Positions 23,495 through 35,570 of a DNA stretch of 64,000 nt are shown piece after piece. Source of the DNA: Endocalyx cinctus (Eukaryota > Ascomycota > Sordariomycetes > Amphisphaeriales > Apiosporaceae); contig BCKC01000014.1 in NCBI GenBank assembly GCA_001600455.1, forward strand, positions 248,001 through 312,000. Reading direction: 5' to 3'. Below the pieces are notes generated by a model, which was not told the DNA's origin, made no database searches, and saw only the letters and a list, made by a program, of their open reading frames with translations. Every line of letters starts with the position of its first letter. Position 1 is the stretch's first letter. The translations under genes were made by a program, and so were the position numbers.

Positions 23495-25363
23495 TAAGAT
23501 TAATTTATAATAGTTAAGCCATACTATAGCCTGTACGTGTACAAAATAGCATATTGAACTTAAACTATTAGGGAGTTCGTACTCCATTATCTTATCAGCC
23601 AGCTGCCAGGCAGCTTAGGTTAGAACTTTATAGTACTTAACTTTAGCACTTCGGTGGCAATGCTCAGAATAGTAACAAGAATCTGAATCCGTAAAAAATT
23701 ATACTCATCTCTCGTTATCCTTAATAGTAGTAGTATTAATTATATACAATACCTATCTAGACTCGGTAAACTGCCGACTTCAGCTATTTATGGTATCAAA
23801 ACATGACTTCTGATTATATTTCCTGTCTGTTTTTTTCTTCTTTTTTTTTTCTTTACGCCGGGCGGTTGGGGTATGTCTTATAAAAAGTCCTACGTCTTTA
23901 CAGAGAAGGTATGAGCACTCAAAGTACCTCGGTATCTACACGAAAATTTATTTTCCAAATATCCATTATACTTGATCAAGCATCTTTCTCATCTAAATTT
24001 GACGCATTCTTCGAACGTTGATTCTAGTTCGAAGACTACTCGCACGGAATATATTTAGTAACATTTACACGAACAGGCCGGCATTAACATGTCGTACACT
24101 CTTATAGATTTTAGCCAATGAAATGAAACTAAAGGTTCTCGCTCTCATTACCATCGTCCCTTCTCCTTCATACAAACGTCATCCCATAATATAGCTCTCT
24201 TTTCCCGGCATGAGATATAGAGGGCTATTAATGAAACGTTCATCATTACGACCAACTATCTAGGTAGATACTAACATCCATCTAATACATAATGACGAAG
24301 TAACCGAAATCTTTCGTTACGTGACAAAATTATTTAAGTAGATACGGATATCTGAAAGTAGGTGCCGGTTGACCATATTCTGCTATTCTCTTGCATTCGC
24401 CCGCATTGCAGGAGATTTACAGGTTTACATAGCGTGAATAATCTACCCGCCAACCTGGTTCTGGATGACGTCCCGATACCGTGGCATTGGTCAATTGGAA
24501 GCTACCCAACCAGCCTGCCAGCATCGCCTCCAGCCCTATGACTCGGCTCGCACTAATTTCTTACGCGTACAAGTCTCTCCGTTCCAACGTTCTAACGGAC
24601 TTGACCGACTCCCATTAACCTCTTTCTAGCATGATTTTCCATTCAATTCGATAAATTCATAATCAACCGAGGAGGCGGCTCTTCAACCCTGCTTTCCCTT
24701 GTCCAAAAATATACTGTATGCATATTATTTGACTAGGATTGGTTATTACTCAACATCGCACCAATCACGAAGCATGCACCCATTCGCTCGATATATCCTG
24801 ACTCATCCTGGTTCTCTTCCACCCATGCAGCCATGTTGACGACACTCTTCGAGTCTTAAATGTGGGATATGCAAGGCTGCTGCTCCTTGTTCAGCGCAAG
24901 AGGCCGTTTCTTTTGAAAACTTCCATAATACCATTAAATCCGTTCAGCTTATGTTATCAGCCAACGCCAATATCAGGGTTCGGCATATACCATATACCAC
25001 ATACCATAAATCTAATCGGTGATAGCTGTACCTCCAAGAGCCTCAATTTCTTATCCTCTGCTATCCCCGGATAATTACCAAATGCCCGATTTAGACTTTT
25101 GCAGCGCTGGCTGGATACGATGCCGGAAAGCTTGGATAATCCGATTTTCTGACTCAATATTCAATTTTCTAACTCTTCTATACCCGGGTTTAATCTTGTC
25201 CTGATAAGTTAGCCGTCACCTGGCAGCTTTTCTTCTCCTATTCCTTATCACGCCGTCTCTAAAGGCGAGCCGGTATTCAGTTCCCAAGATTCACTGCCTC
25301 AATTCCAATACCCTGTGATAAAGAAAGTTCTTACTTGCTGGGATCCAGTTCGGAAGGCCATCC

Positions 25364-25446
25364 ACCCGTAGGTGGTGATGATGACGACCTCTACCATTAG
25401 TAACATATACCCGTAGGTGGTGACGATAATGATCTCTATCATTAGA
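25364..25446. repeat. tandem duplication, period 45 nt
   Basis: CCGTAGGTGGTGA... at 25366 and 25411 form two copies ending in CATTAG. Over the shared 33-35 nt core the copies differ at five sites, all transitions. Confidence 0.7.
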
Positions 25447-25931
25447 AAATCACAGTTCAAGGTCATCTGTCGCAGCAGACCTGATGGCGACATCAACGAT
25501 GATTATCATGCTCTCGACATTACGACTGTAACCCTCGTGATGGATGTATATAAAGATGCTTGAGCTGCCGAGTAACATGAAATAAATCTTCTACTAAAAA
25601 AGCAGCCCGCATTCAACAGAAAGCCTTTGATTATCAGACATCAACCATCACGTATGACTCTGCACCTCCAAGGCAAAGCGAAAAGAAGAGTAACGTCAAA
25701 AGAACCCAAGTTTTAGCTAACACCAAGAAGCTACGCGGCTTAGCAACAGCTCAAATACCAGACCCCTTTCTCTTTCTCTAAGTTTTCACGACATATTCTT
25801 CCATTTCCTCAATTTCTACTCACTTACTTAGCCGCTGGTTTTTACTTCGAGCCAACGGCCGATCCGCTCAACTTTATTCTCCTATAATTCTCTCTTCGCC
25901 TAAACCTTCGACTTTCGAACGTCTAGGAAAT

Positions 25932-26652
25932 ATGTCTTCCAGGCACCACAGCTCGCGAAGCAGCAAGAAGGGGAGCAGCAGCAGACTTTCCCATGTGAGT
26001 TTCACTTCTTGGCTCGAATAAGTCTTTACTTCGGTTTGTTATAACCCTAAGCTAAACTTTTCACAGAACTCGATCCAGGAACTTCTCAACTCGTTGCGCA
26101 CGCACCGCGTTAACACGCTTACTGAATTATGCCGTATCGAAAGGACCGCAGCCAGTTGTGAGAACGAAGAGGATGCGCAAGCTTTCCAAGAACCCATGAC
26201 TTCGGCTTGGTACTATTATGTCACCAGTCACCAATTTCTCACCGAGCTAAGGGGCCTAACTCGGAACTACCCCATTTCAGGGGATCTCGTAGAGGAAGCC
26301 CACCAGCTCGTCCGAAACGATCCTAACTCGAATTGTAGCTGGAACCTGGCTTGGCTATGCCTATGCAAGATCCGTGATGCGTGAGTTTCTGCTCTTCACA
26401 ATCGCTCAATTTCACACACAAATATTGGTTGCTAGCGTCATGAAATCGAGATTCATAGCTAATTCCGTGTACCACTGCAGCGGCTTGGTTCCGACGTACG
26501 CCTACGCGGAGGCGAGACTTCCAGAGATGTGGGGAGGGCGTGAGCCTTCGGAGGAAGAGGTCGAGCAGCTCGCGCAGTGTTTTCACTACGAGTGGACACA
26601 AGCAGTCGACAGCATGCTCAGACATTGGCCTAACCCACCTACTTGGTATTAA
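25932..26652 (+). CDS. small protein of unknown function
   Basis: Three exons, 25932-25994, 26067-26380 and 26481-26652, join in frame with canonical GTGAGT donors and CACAG/TGCAG acceptors to give 182 residues. The N-terminal exon is Ser/Arg/Lys-rich (MSSRHHSSRSSKKGSSSR). The rest is likely helical and rich in Trp, Tyr and charged residues (TSAWYYYVTSHQFL, WNLAWLCLCKIRDA, EEEVEQLAQCFHYEWTQAV), ending in NPPTWY. There is no signal peptide or membrane segment, so it is probably cytosolic or nuclear. I do not recognise the family. The clean splice sites and biased composition argue for a real gene. Confidence 0.62.
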
Positions 26653-27579
26653 GCAACATTTGGATAGTTTATTACTCTGGCGAGTACAGGATGCACGGTA
26701 TTACTTGTCCTGGGCGCTTTCCTTGGACCTTGGCCATTATGAAAGCATTGCGACGGTGTTATATTTTAATATAGCATGTATTGGCGGCGTTCTAGTAGGT
26801 ATTTGTCAGTTGTCCCTTTACTCATTCTCTCTCTCTCTCTCTTTCATTTTCCAGCTTCCTTTTTTGAAGCCACCCGTTCCTTTATTTTAGGCTGTGGGGG
26901 TGTTTTTGAAGTTCAGTTTTATTTCGGGGTTATGTTGTTATTAGTTTCATGGTATCGTACGGGTCGTCTTTCTCTATTGTCCTTCTTTTAATACATCTCT
27001 AAATTTGGCAACTTCTTTTTTTTCCTATCCTAAATTGAGTGCTGTTCGCAACATTTGACCAACGAACCAAAGTGATTAGACCAACATACGGTACTGATTA
27101 TGGACTTGAGTCGCCTGAGTCACCAACCCTCTCCTAAAAATCTCTCGGACGATCTATTCTTGTCATCTACAGTTTGAGATAACAAATATCCTGGGATCCC
27201 GACAGCCTATCCGGCAGCCCGCAGGAATACCCGGCAACGATAGAGTTCTGACAGGAATGAAGTTGACTTTTAATTTAAGATTTTTCCGGGAAAAAAAAAA
27301 AAAAGTCTTTCAAGATTGTTGATTAGTTATTTATATTTTCCCTGAACCACAATCAGCCAGACTGAGCCGCAACAACTGATTGCTGACGCTGATACTCTCT
27401 ATTATTCAGGTTACACTACACGGTTGTGCGGGTCCGGGTGCTGCTGACGACAGATGAGCTTAAATCTTCAGCCACCCTAACTCTTCTTTAAATACCAGCC
27501 AATCACTCTCTTGATATACAGTATCTGTCAACAGCAATAAGATATTCCAGATTCTCCACGGATACGTTGAAGTTTTAAA
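26653..27579. other. spacer
   Basis: The 3' region of the preceding small gene plus AT-rich sequence. Just before 27580 there is a CCAAT (near 27493) and a TAAATA element that could be a promoter. Confidence 0.4.
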
Positions 27580-28083
27580 ATGGATACTACTCGTATATCT
27601 TACTTTCCGGTAGTGAAAAGTAGATCGCATGAGGTAAGTTTCTCTTTTCGACTTCTACCAGGTGATAGAAAGGGGAAGAAAAAAGAGTCTCGTTTTGGTA
27701 ATATCGGTAATCCGTGCGACTTTCTTTGACCTTTTAATAAGTATCACGGGGCGATGACTAACCTTGGACAGATAAATAGGCAATTCATCCGCAATGGAGA
27801 CCGGAGTAGAATCCTACGAAAAGTTTTCAAATTATTTTCAAGGTTAGCAAGTCAATTACACATGAACAATTGCGATGACTTATTTGGAATAGCGGGCGAG
27901 GATGAGTTGTCTATAAAGGAGGAATCATTCAAGCTTTGCACTAACACCTACACCAACACCGATACCAACGTGGCAATTATCTCGTACCAAATCCAGACGC
28001 TATCATATCGTATCATTATCCTTATAATGCTGGTGATAATGATAAGGATGACAGAAAATTATGTGGGCTACACAAATTCATAA
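27580..28083 (+). CDS. possible orphan small gene (weak)
   Basis: An ATG at 27580 opens a short exon (MDTTRISYFPVVKSRSHE) ending at a good GTAAGT donor. A TTTAATAAG acceptor near 27743 would continue in frame into a frame ending at 28083, with a hydrophobic segment (YRIIILIMLVIMIRM) near its C-terminus. Upstream CCAAT and TAAATA elements are well placed. There is no recognisable family and composition is close to the surrounding AT-rich DNA, so it may be spurious. Confidence 0.22.
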
Positions 28084-28817
28084 GTGTCCAACTAACTACA
28101 TGATTAGCCTACAACGGGCGTATTGCTGACGCGATCCTAGAGGCCTCCCCCCCTTTCCCCCCAGCTGTTCGTTGTTTTCATATCACTTCAATCAAAGTAG
28201 TGACAACTTTATCACATTGTGGTCACAAGATTATGATTTGAGAAACGGGTTTACTGGTCTTCTGTTGGTAAAGCGACGGATACCTGAATAATCGAGCTAG
28301 ATAACACGGCATATATTCAGAGACAGGCGATATGCTCTCTAGGGTGCATGATAGACATTGATTAGCTTTCTTGACTAGTTACGACTATGGGTGTTTCCAT
28401 CATAGAGGATTAGGTATAATTGATAGATAGGGTTAAATCATAGGGATTCAAATACAGGGGGAAGAGATGAGAGGAGTTCATCGAATGGTAGCAGGCGACG
28501 AAGAAAAAGAAAGGGCAAAAACCGAGTCTGGTTGGGGGCATATACTATACCACCCTGTATCATACAAATAGTGCACACTTTCCGTTCTACTAATTGAGCA
28601 CATGCAACAAACGTGAGCTAACATGAGTATGGACTCTTCATTCCATTCTGCTAGTTAGTACAGCATGTGAACGTGGATATTATACTCGCCATCATGGTGA
28701 AGCCGATGCTTGTGGGATTAAACAATAGTTAGCATACGTACGAAGGCAATTAAGTTCACCATCTACGGCGCGACGCGTCAACATGTCAAAATACGTGTCT
28801 ATCTATATTTCTTTCTA

Positions 28818-28849
<32 letters not shown>

Positions 28850-29006
28850 TTCTTAATCATTTCCTCAAGTCAGAATACTCAACATACAATTTGTTTCCTC
28901 CTTCCCCGATCTAAGTCACCGTGTCTCTACCATCTTAAATACACCTTCACAATTTACAACTCACAACTTGTCATCGTCGTTTCCGTCTTCTTCCAGCATA
29001 ACAGCC
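28084..29006. other. spacer
   Basis: AT-rich, with a T tract near 28826-28847 followed by a pyrimidine-rich leader before the ATG at 29007. No gene was recognised. Confidence 0.45.
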
Positions 29007-29441
29007 ATGGAGGAGAATATGATATATGATATCGACCGTCCCAATCTTCAACATTACCTCTGTAACGAGAAACCACGAATCGTCGTGGCGCGCATGTTCT
29101 TCCGCGCTATGCCCTTCTTCCAAAGATGGGAAGGCGCTTCATCCTTTAATCCGCGAGCCTACGCGACCATCATCCACGAGTGTCCGCACGAATTCATCTT
29201 GTACCTGCCGTCGGACCAGGCGCATCTAGCCCAGAACTTTAAGGACTATTTCGTCAATAAGTATCTTGCTCCTGGAAATACGTGCTACATGGTGATCGGC
29301 CCACCCATTCCCGGATGGCATAGCTATGTCTCTATCGCGCACTATACCGAGCCAGATACTTGCTGCCGACAAGGACCCCGTCAGCCAGGTCAAATGCGCC
29401 ACCGGAGCGCTTCGATGCCGATGATGAACGGCAAAAGTTGA
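29007..29441 (+). CDS. small protein of unknown function
   Basis: A single exon of 144 residues. The ATG at 29007 sits in a strong context (CAGCCATGG) and was preferred to the in-frame ATG at 28968 for that reason. The product has no signal peptide or membrane span. It contains well-structured mixed sequence (PRIVVARMFFRAMPFFQRW, HEFILYLPSDQAHLAQNF, YMVIGPPIPGWHSYVSIAHY) and a Pro/Arg/Met-rich tail. GC-rich codon use contrasts with the AT-rich flanks, as expected of a real gene. I do not recognise a domain. Confidence 0.62.
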   Translation: MEENMIYDIDRPNLQHYLCNEKPRIVVARMFFRAMPFFQRWEGASSFNPRAYATIIHECPHEFILYLPSDQAHLAQNFKDYFVNKYLAPGNTCYMVIGPPIPGWHSYVSIAHYTEPDTCCRQGPRQPGQMRHRSASMPMMNGKS

Positions 29442-30210
29442 AGTACTCGGTTGGCGTTACCTAGTCTGCGTTATCGAATTTGAGCGACCAGGTTTTCCAC
29501 GCTCATAAATATCCGGAACATCGAATAAACAAGACGAGGCGAATCGAGTAATGAACAAATGCGACACAACATGTTACATAGGAAATGGGAGTGCAGACTA
29601 CTTTGAAGGTCATCTTTGAAAGGTTCTTGAAAATAGCACTGATGGTGGGAAGTTGGAGCCAGAAGTCTATTTACGTGGTAGACGGTAATGAGATGATACA
29701 CGAAGTAACGATAATGATAATAATGATGATGATAATAATACGCGTTCAGATGCTATAGAAATGAAAATATGTTGTTACGGTATGAAACAAATAGTGATGA
29801 TGTTCGGTCAAAGTCGATTTAAAGTACGGAGTAAGTACGTGTAATTCCATACCTAAGGATGTACCAGATTCCTTCCTGCCTAGTACTGTACGTACTATAT
29901 TTCAGCCCCGCCCCCACTATTTCGATGCCCCTCCATCGACGGGTTGTACCGGCTCAAGTAGAGAAGATCCATGGATAAACTTAAAACTGAACTCTTCAAC
30001 GTACTTCATACTTTGGAGAACACATAGCCGTCGATATTCCCGAGTTTCCATTTAAACAAGAAATTAAAAAAAAAAAAAAAAAAAAAAAGTTGTGATTATT
30101 TTTATGGTAGAGCGGAGAATCGCGCACATATACTGATCCCTTAATATAGCCAGTAATACTTAGGATATTTCCGAGGAAAGAAAGAGTCTTCGGGCACCCT
30201 TTATCTCTCG
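29442..30210. other. spacer
   Basis: An AT-rich interval with an ATRATR-type microsatellite near 29707-29740 and an A tract near 30066-30087. No gene was recognised. Confidence 0.45.
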
Positions 30211-31219
30211 ATGGCAAACTTACCTATGAAGACCGGCTCTCTAGAGCATCTCCTGCCCCCGAGCTGGAAAACTCAGATCCCTGCCTGGTTAGCTGAAGAC
30301 ACGCCGTCGTACGACTACGCCGGCTTCGTCGTAGGCGAGGTTCCCCGCACCGCCACGCTCTGGGGCAAGAGTCCCGGCGTGATAGCGGGGGTGCCTTTCT
30401 TCAACGAGATATTCAAGCAGTGCGGTTGCACCGTCGAATGGCACGAGTCCGAAGGCACGTACATAAACGGACCCGATTCGACTTCGGCCAAGACCAAAGT
30501 TGCCACCGTCGCCGGCCCCGCCCGGGGTCTCCTCCTGGGCGAGCGCGTGGGCCTGAACCTGCTGGCGCGCTGCTCCGGGGTCGCGACCGCCAGCCGCAAG
30601 CTCGTCGCCGGCCTTCGCGACGCCGGATACAAAGGCATTTTAGCCGGTACGAGGAAAACGACGCCCGGCTTCCGCGTCGTCGAGAAATACGGCATGCTCG
30701 TCGGCGGGGCGGACATGCATCGCATGGACCTCAGCTCGATGATCATGCTGAAGGATAATCACGTGTGGAGCCGGGGCAGCATCACCGACGCCGTTCTCGC
30801 CGCTAAATCGGTCGGCGGGTTCGCCCTGAAGATCGAGGTCGAGGTGCAGAGCGAGGAGGAAGCGGACGAGGCGATCGCGGCCGGGGCCGACGTCGTCATG
30901 CTGGACAACTTCACCGGCGAAGGCGTTAAGATAGCGGCTAAGAGCTTGCGCCAGAGATGGGCCGGCAAAGATAAGCAATTCCTGCTCGAGATCAGCGGCG
31001 GATTGCGAGAGGATAACGTTTTGGATTACGCGAACAACGGTAAGCAAGCAAGCGGTAACACAAAAAAAATATATATTATTACGTATCACGCATATGCGTG
31101 TGTGCTAATTAGTAATGGATGATATGACAGACATCGATATCATCTCGACCAGTTCTATTCACCAAGGCGTGTCTTATGTGGACTTCTCCCTCAAGATCAA
31201 CCAGGATCAGCTAGGTTGA
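30211..31219 (+). CDS. quinolinate phosphoribosyltransferase (nicotinate-nucleotide pyrophosphorylase)
   Basis: Exons 30211-31039 and 31131-31219 (GTAAGC...GACAG) give 305 residues, the normal QPRTase length. The N-terminal domain (LLPPSWKTQIPAWLAEDTPSYDYAGF) is followed by the alpha/beta barrel with ERVGLNLLARCSGVAT, AGTRKTTPGFRVVEKYG (phosphate/PRPP-binding Arg and Lys), MIMLKDNHV, EVEVQSEEEADEAI and DVVMLDNF, all family hallmarks. It converts quinolinate and PRPP to nicotinate mononucleotide, CO2 and PPi in de novo NAD synthesis from tryptophan; it is equivalent to yeast BNA6. The last exon is short but supplies the conserved ISTSSIHQGVSYVDFSLKI end. Confidence 0.93.
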
Positions 31220-33800
31220 TTTGGTGTTGGATTAGATTCCGGATATGTGCTCTACCCGTCTCTCTTTCTCTCTCGCTTTTGAATCTGAAGTGTGCTTAAA
31301 TGTTTGATTGGCGCATCGTCATCAAAATGTACGCCAATGAGAGAGAGGGTCAGCAGATGCGTGTACCTATGTATGTAAATGGATAGCTTATGCGAAGACC
31401 ATTCTAGGTTCGTGAATGGAACTGAATAAGAACAAAGAGATTGTGCGGGATGTGCATCCATATAGAGCATGGATATTCTTTTGGCCGGCCACCCAACGTT
31501 TTCTTTCCGACCGACTTTTCGCTTGCTGAGAAGCTATAAATGAGTGTTTTTTTTTTTTTTTTTTTGGAGACTCTTATCCAAATCTAGTAGCAGTTTGGAA
31601 GGGAAGAAGAGAGAGAGAGAGAGAAAAAAGGGTAGATTTCGACGAATCGATTGAATAATAAATGTTTGGTATCCCTGGCGAACATCAAATTTCTCCTTCA
31701 CTATTCTTCTGCTCCTATTACATTACTTACCGACACTACTCGCTATTCAAGTATCCATGCTCTTAATGCATGATGTTACATGACTTGATCGTTGAAATGC
31801 ATTTTTCCCCCTTCGTATACTCACCCATCATCATGTCATATTCAGGCTCGGTGATAATTCCGGGATTATATATTTTCTCACTACAGCGATACATGTACAC
31901 CAAAGTCAGCTTGCGTTGTAGTTCGCACAGATGCATCGTAATCGCCGTAAAGCTGACGGACTGAGCACAATATTGATCGCATATATCGTATACTTCTTAG
32001 ACCTACATATACATGTTTATATTTATATATTGATAAACCTTACAGCACTTTCAGCGTTATTTTTTACTAGAGTCCTTTTTTTTTTTTTCTCCTTAGCCCG
32101 GTCACATTACACGAGGACGAACATCCAAGAACACCTACACAAGGGTACATGATAAGCACATCGGGATCGCCGCCTGCATGTTGGTGACGGAGATCGATCG
32201 GACCGCCGCAAAATGAACATACAAGTTAAAACCCTGTTCTGGTTTCTGGTCTATTGTACGTGGGATTTCTATCTTATTATTCCCCCCTAGAAGTTTAAAA
32301 TATTATGTTGAAATAGAGGAGAATAAAAGGTGAAATTACAAAAGTATAGGACGAAGCTCTTTTTTTTTTTTTTTTACCACCCAGAACAGGGAAATCCCTT
32401 AAAAAAGAACGAACTATAGAATGCGGGTTATATACCCTTTTCTTTCTTTTTATTCAAATAATTATAGAAAGAAGAACAAAATAGGATGTGTTAGTTATGT
32501 AAGTAAGAGAAGGCTGCATATATCAAGCGCCCAGACGGATAGGTGGAACCCTGTAATGCATAAATACACATATACATACATATATATGTAGGATTACCAG
32601 CCAGGCAAAATCGTGAGGTGAGTAGTGGAGGAAGCAGAAAGCTTTTTGCCCCTCTATCGTACGTGACTATACGTACATACGAAACCCGTAGACGTACGTA
32701 TAACGTGTACTTAAGTATGTATGGGTATGGGTAGGTAGTAAGGTACATATTTTCAAGGTCATACGTAGGCATAAAAATGCATATTCACAACTGCATACTT
32801 AAAAGAAAAGTCGAACTGTCCTCGTTAAAATCGGGGTTTCGTAGTGCGAAAAGAGAGGGTGATGCTTGCAGGCTTGGTTGAACGTACAAGCGTGCGTCCG
32901 TTCGGCGTTCCAGTCGCGGCGGGTCATTATATCCGTGATTCTCTTACGACTTGGAATTCTCCCAATAAAAAAAAAAAAATACATACATATATACATATAT
33001 ATCAATGGGGTTAAATACGTAACATATAAAAAGGCATCCTAGGTATCTCTATGCGTATGTGTAAGTATGTGTAGTACATATATGTAATGTAGTGTCAATT
33101 GATTTACCGCTTTTGTGCACTGATATGTTGTGTCACTACCGGTGGGATTTGTTTCCTTGCTCACAGGAATAAAAAAAAAAAAAAAAAAGCCATGTTGAAA
33201 TCCCCCTCCCGACTTCGTGTAAATATCCGGCGAAGAAAATAAACCATAGATGAAGGTAGCACGTGTCTCAAAAGTCTGTACTTTACTTGTTTTTGAATAA
33301 TACGCAAATACCCACTCGGACCGAAGAGTTCTCCCCATGCTCCTCCATCCTACGCCAAGGTCCGCCTTTTTGCTTTGCCCTTTTTTTTTTAAGTGGTGTT
33401 GTCAAAGTCGCATACTAAATCCACCTAAGCGGGTGACCTAGTAAGCAGCGAGAAAAGGCGGGAAGGTGAGCGATTCGTGATAGGATGACCAGGCGAAGAA
33501 GTGAGTATTAAAAAAAGAATATGGTTGGGAGAGTCATGGTAATTTTTTTCTATCATTCCGTATCATTCTTCGAACATAAAATAAGGTCTCATTTATTTTA
33601 TTTTTTTTTCTTTCTTTTGTTGACTATTTTTTTTTTAATGTATTGGTTACGAAGACAGCGATTCTCTTTCGGGTTTTCTTGCCGTCGTAAAAGCGCTAGA
33701 GGTTAAATGTGAGCGGTTAGATTCAGGTCAGAGTAAATAAATTTGAAAGAGCGTCAATTAAAACAATGATTAAAGAGAAAGGAAAAAGAAAAGGTTCTCC
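31220..33800. other. 2.6-kb AT-rich spacer
   Basis: Long poly-T/A runs, a (GA)n stretch near 31609-31624 and many TACATA/TATGTA-type repeats (32550-33080). Convergent 3' ends flank it. No gene was recognised. Confidence 0.5.
32684..32693 (-). repeat. dispersed motif variant (GTCTACGGGT)
   Basis: The minus strand reads GTCTACGGGT, matching the variant form of the dispersed TCCACGGGTA family. Confidence 0.35.
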
Positions 33801-34966
33801 TTACGCTGTCGTATATGGCCTTTTTGCCGCCGCAAACACGTCTCTAAGAAACGTAGGGCCGAGGTTATCGTAGTCAGCTTTGGACCAGCCGCATTTGGTA
33901 AATAGTAAGGCGCAGTAGTTTTCTAGTTAATTTGTCGTCGGTCATCGGATCTCTGATTAGCGAATGTATATATGAAATGTAGGTGAATACCCGGGGAAAA
34001 AAAAAAAAAAGAAGGGGAAAGGAGGAAGTGCAAGAGAGAGAAAGAGGAAGAAGGGGTTAAATATACCAAAATGTGACGAGGTGATCTCGTTCATTAACTG
34101 CTGCTGATCTCGAAGTTTATCGTCCTGAGCCCAAGTACCGAACGGTAATATCTCGGACCGTTCCACTATCCTCTCGAAACCGGCTTCGACGAGCCAGACC
34201 GCTAACTGAGGTCTCGGGTCGAAGACTACGCCCACCTTTTCCTCGTGCTCGCGCCAAATCTTTATAAATTCGGGGCAGAGCTCGGTCTCGGCGTACGGAC
34301 CGTCCATGTCGTGGATCTGAATGGCGACTTCGGTCAGCTCGAGCAGGCCTCCGGGCTTGAGGCTATCGTAGGCCTGCTTCAGCAACTTCTTCCAGTCGTG
34401 GACCCCGCCGGCTATGCTCCTGCCGTGGACGAAGTCGATCGAGTCGGGCTTGCACCACCTCCTCCACGAATTCTCGACGTTATCTATGACGAACTTGACG
34501 TTCGGAGGCACGGCCGTCTTCCTCTGGATGGGGGAGACGTCAACGCCGATGATGCGGGCCTGCGGGTAGCGCGAGGCCATCTCGATCGGCCACACACCCG
34601 TGCCCGAGCCCAGGTCCAGGATGAGCTCGACTTCGAGGGGGATCCTCGTGGCGGTCAAGGCGCCGTTCAGGCAGCGCCGAAACAGGCGGTGCTGAATCTC
34701 CATCCGGTTCTGCTCGTTCTCGTCGAACGGCACGTAGATCTCGCCCGACGCGTGGTAGCGATGGCCCCAGGCCTCGACGTACGGGATGTCGGACGTGTCT
34801 ATGTCGCTGGCTAGCCATTGTCCTCCCGACATCGCGTCGCCGGACTCGGCGAGAGGAAAATGGTCCTCCTGAAAAGAAAAAAAAAAAAAAAGAATGGAGA
34901 ACTTTTGTAAGCGATGCTTAATTTGACTTGAGAACTATACGCGAGGTAACCAACCTTTCGAGCCAT
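33801..34966 (-). CDS. SAM-dependent methyltransferase, LaeA-like
   Basis: Exons 34955-34966 (only 12 nt, MARK), 34067-34868 and 33801-33922 total 311 residues. The acceptor for exon 3 (TTAACTAG, 33923) was preferred because an earlier one gives an immediate stop; the resulting C-terminus ENYCALLFTKCGWSK... is intact. The class-I methyltransferase motif I VELILDLGSGTGVWPIEMA is near residue 90, followed by ARIIGVDVSP (motif II/acidic) and SLKPGGLLEL (post-motif). The pattern SGGQWLASDI...RMEIQHRLF...W is typical of the large fungal family that includes LaeA and TAM-domain enzymes. It could modify a metabolite or a protein; LaeA-type regulation is only a possibility. It is divergent from the flavin monooxygenase. 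Confidence 0.85.
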
Positions 34967-35557
34967 GGATATTCTTCGTTTACGGCCACCAAACCGGCAC
35001 GGTGAAGAATGGTGTTTATCTATCCTGTGCCGTATGTCTGTGCTTTTTGTTTAGCGTATTTAGGTAGGTTGGATATAGGTATCAAACGGAAGGAAGAGCA
35101 GGTTTGGGAAGCATCTAAGAACAAATAGCATATGTATATGTCTTTCGTTTTTATTTTATTATATTTAGTTTATCAAGTCCGCTGGAGGTACTTTAAGGTA
35201 AGTTTGCACTACATTGAGTGAATCGTATATTACCGTGTAAGTAAAATGCCTAAGTAGGTAGGTATAAAAAATGGGATGACTTCTGTTTTTTCTGCAAATG
35301 TCTCAGAAAAACGTGGATCCACCCCTCGTCTTAGCAAAGGTACGGCTGGCGCACGTTCTTTTTTTTTGTTCTTTGGATTTTTGGTTTTTGGGTTGGGGGT
35401 GTTGCTCTTTCGAAGTCGCGTAACCGTCGTCGACAATCCTAATAGGCATGTCATCCGTGGGAGCCGGTAAGGTGTTATTCGAATGTATGCGGCGGTTTCA
35501 TGATAGAGGAGGGTAGTAAGGTAGGGTAAGTGGATACCTAAGATACTTTAGTATGTA

Positions 35558-35570
35558 GGGTCCACGGGTA
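35558..35570 (+). repeat. dispersed motif GGGTCCACGGGTA
   Basis: A full-length copy of the dispersed motif, in intergenic sequence. Confidence 0.6.

Larger units (their letters stand above)
21038..25931. other. 4.9-kb gene desert
   Basis: The largest empty interval. It holds a 15-G run (21463-21477), a perfect hairpin (22236-22260), an A tract after an N (22591-22618), further poly-A runs, an 8-nt tandem repeat (23463) and a 45-nt duplication (25364-25446). No frame shows a domain or convincing splice continuation. The last few hundred bases are the likely promoter of the small gene at 25932. Confidence 0.55.
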
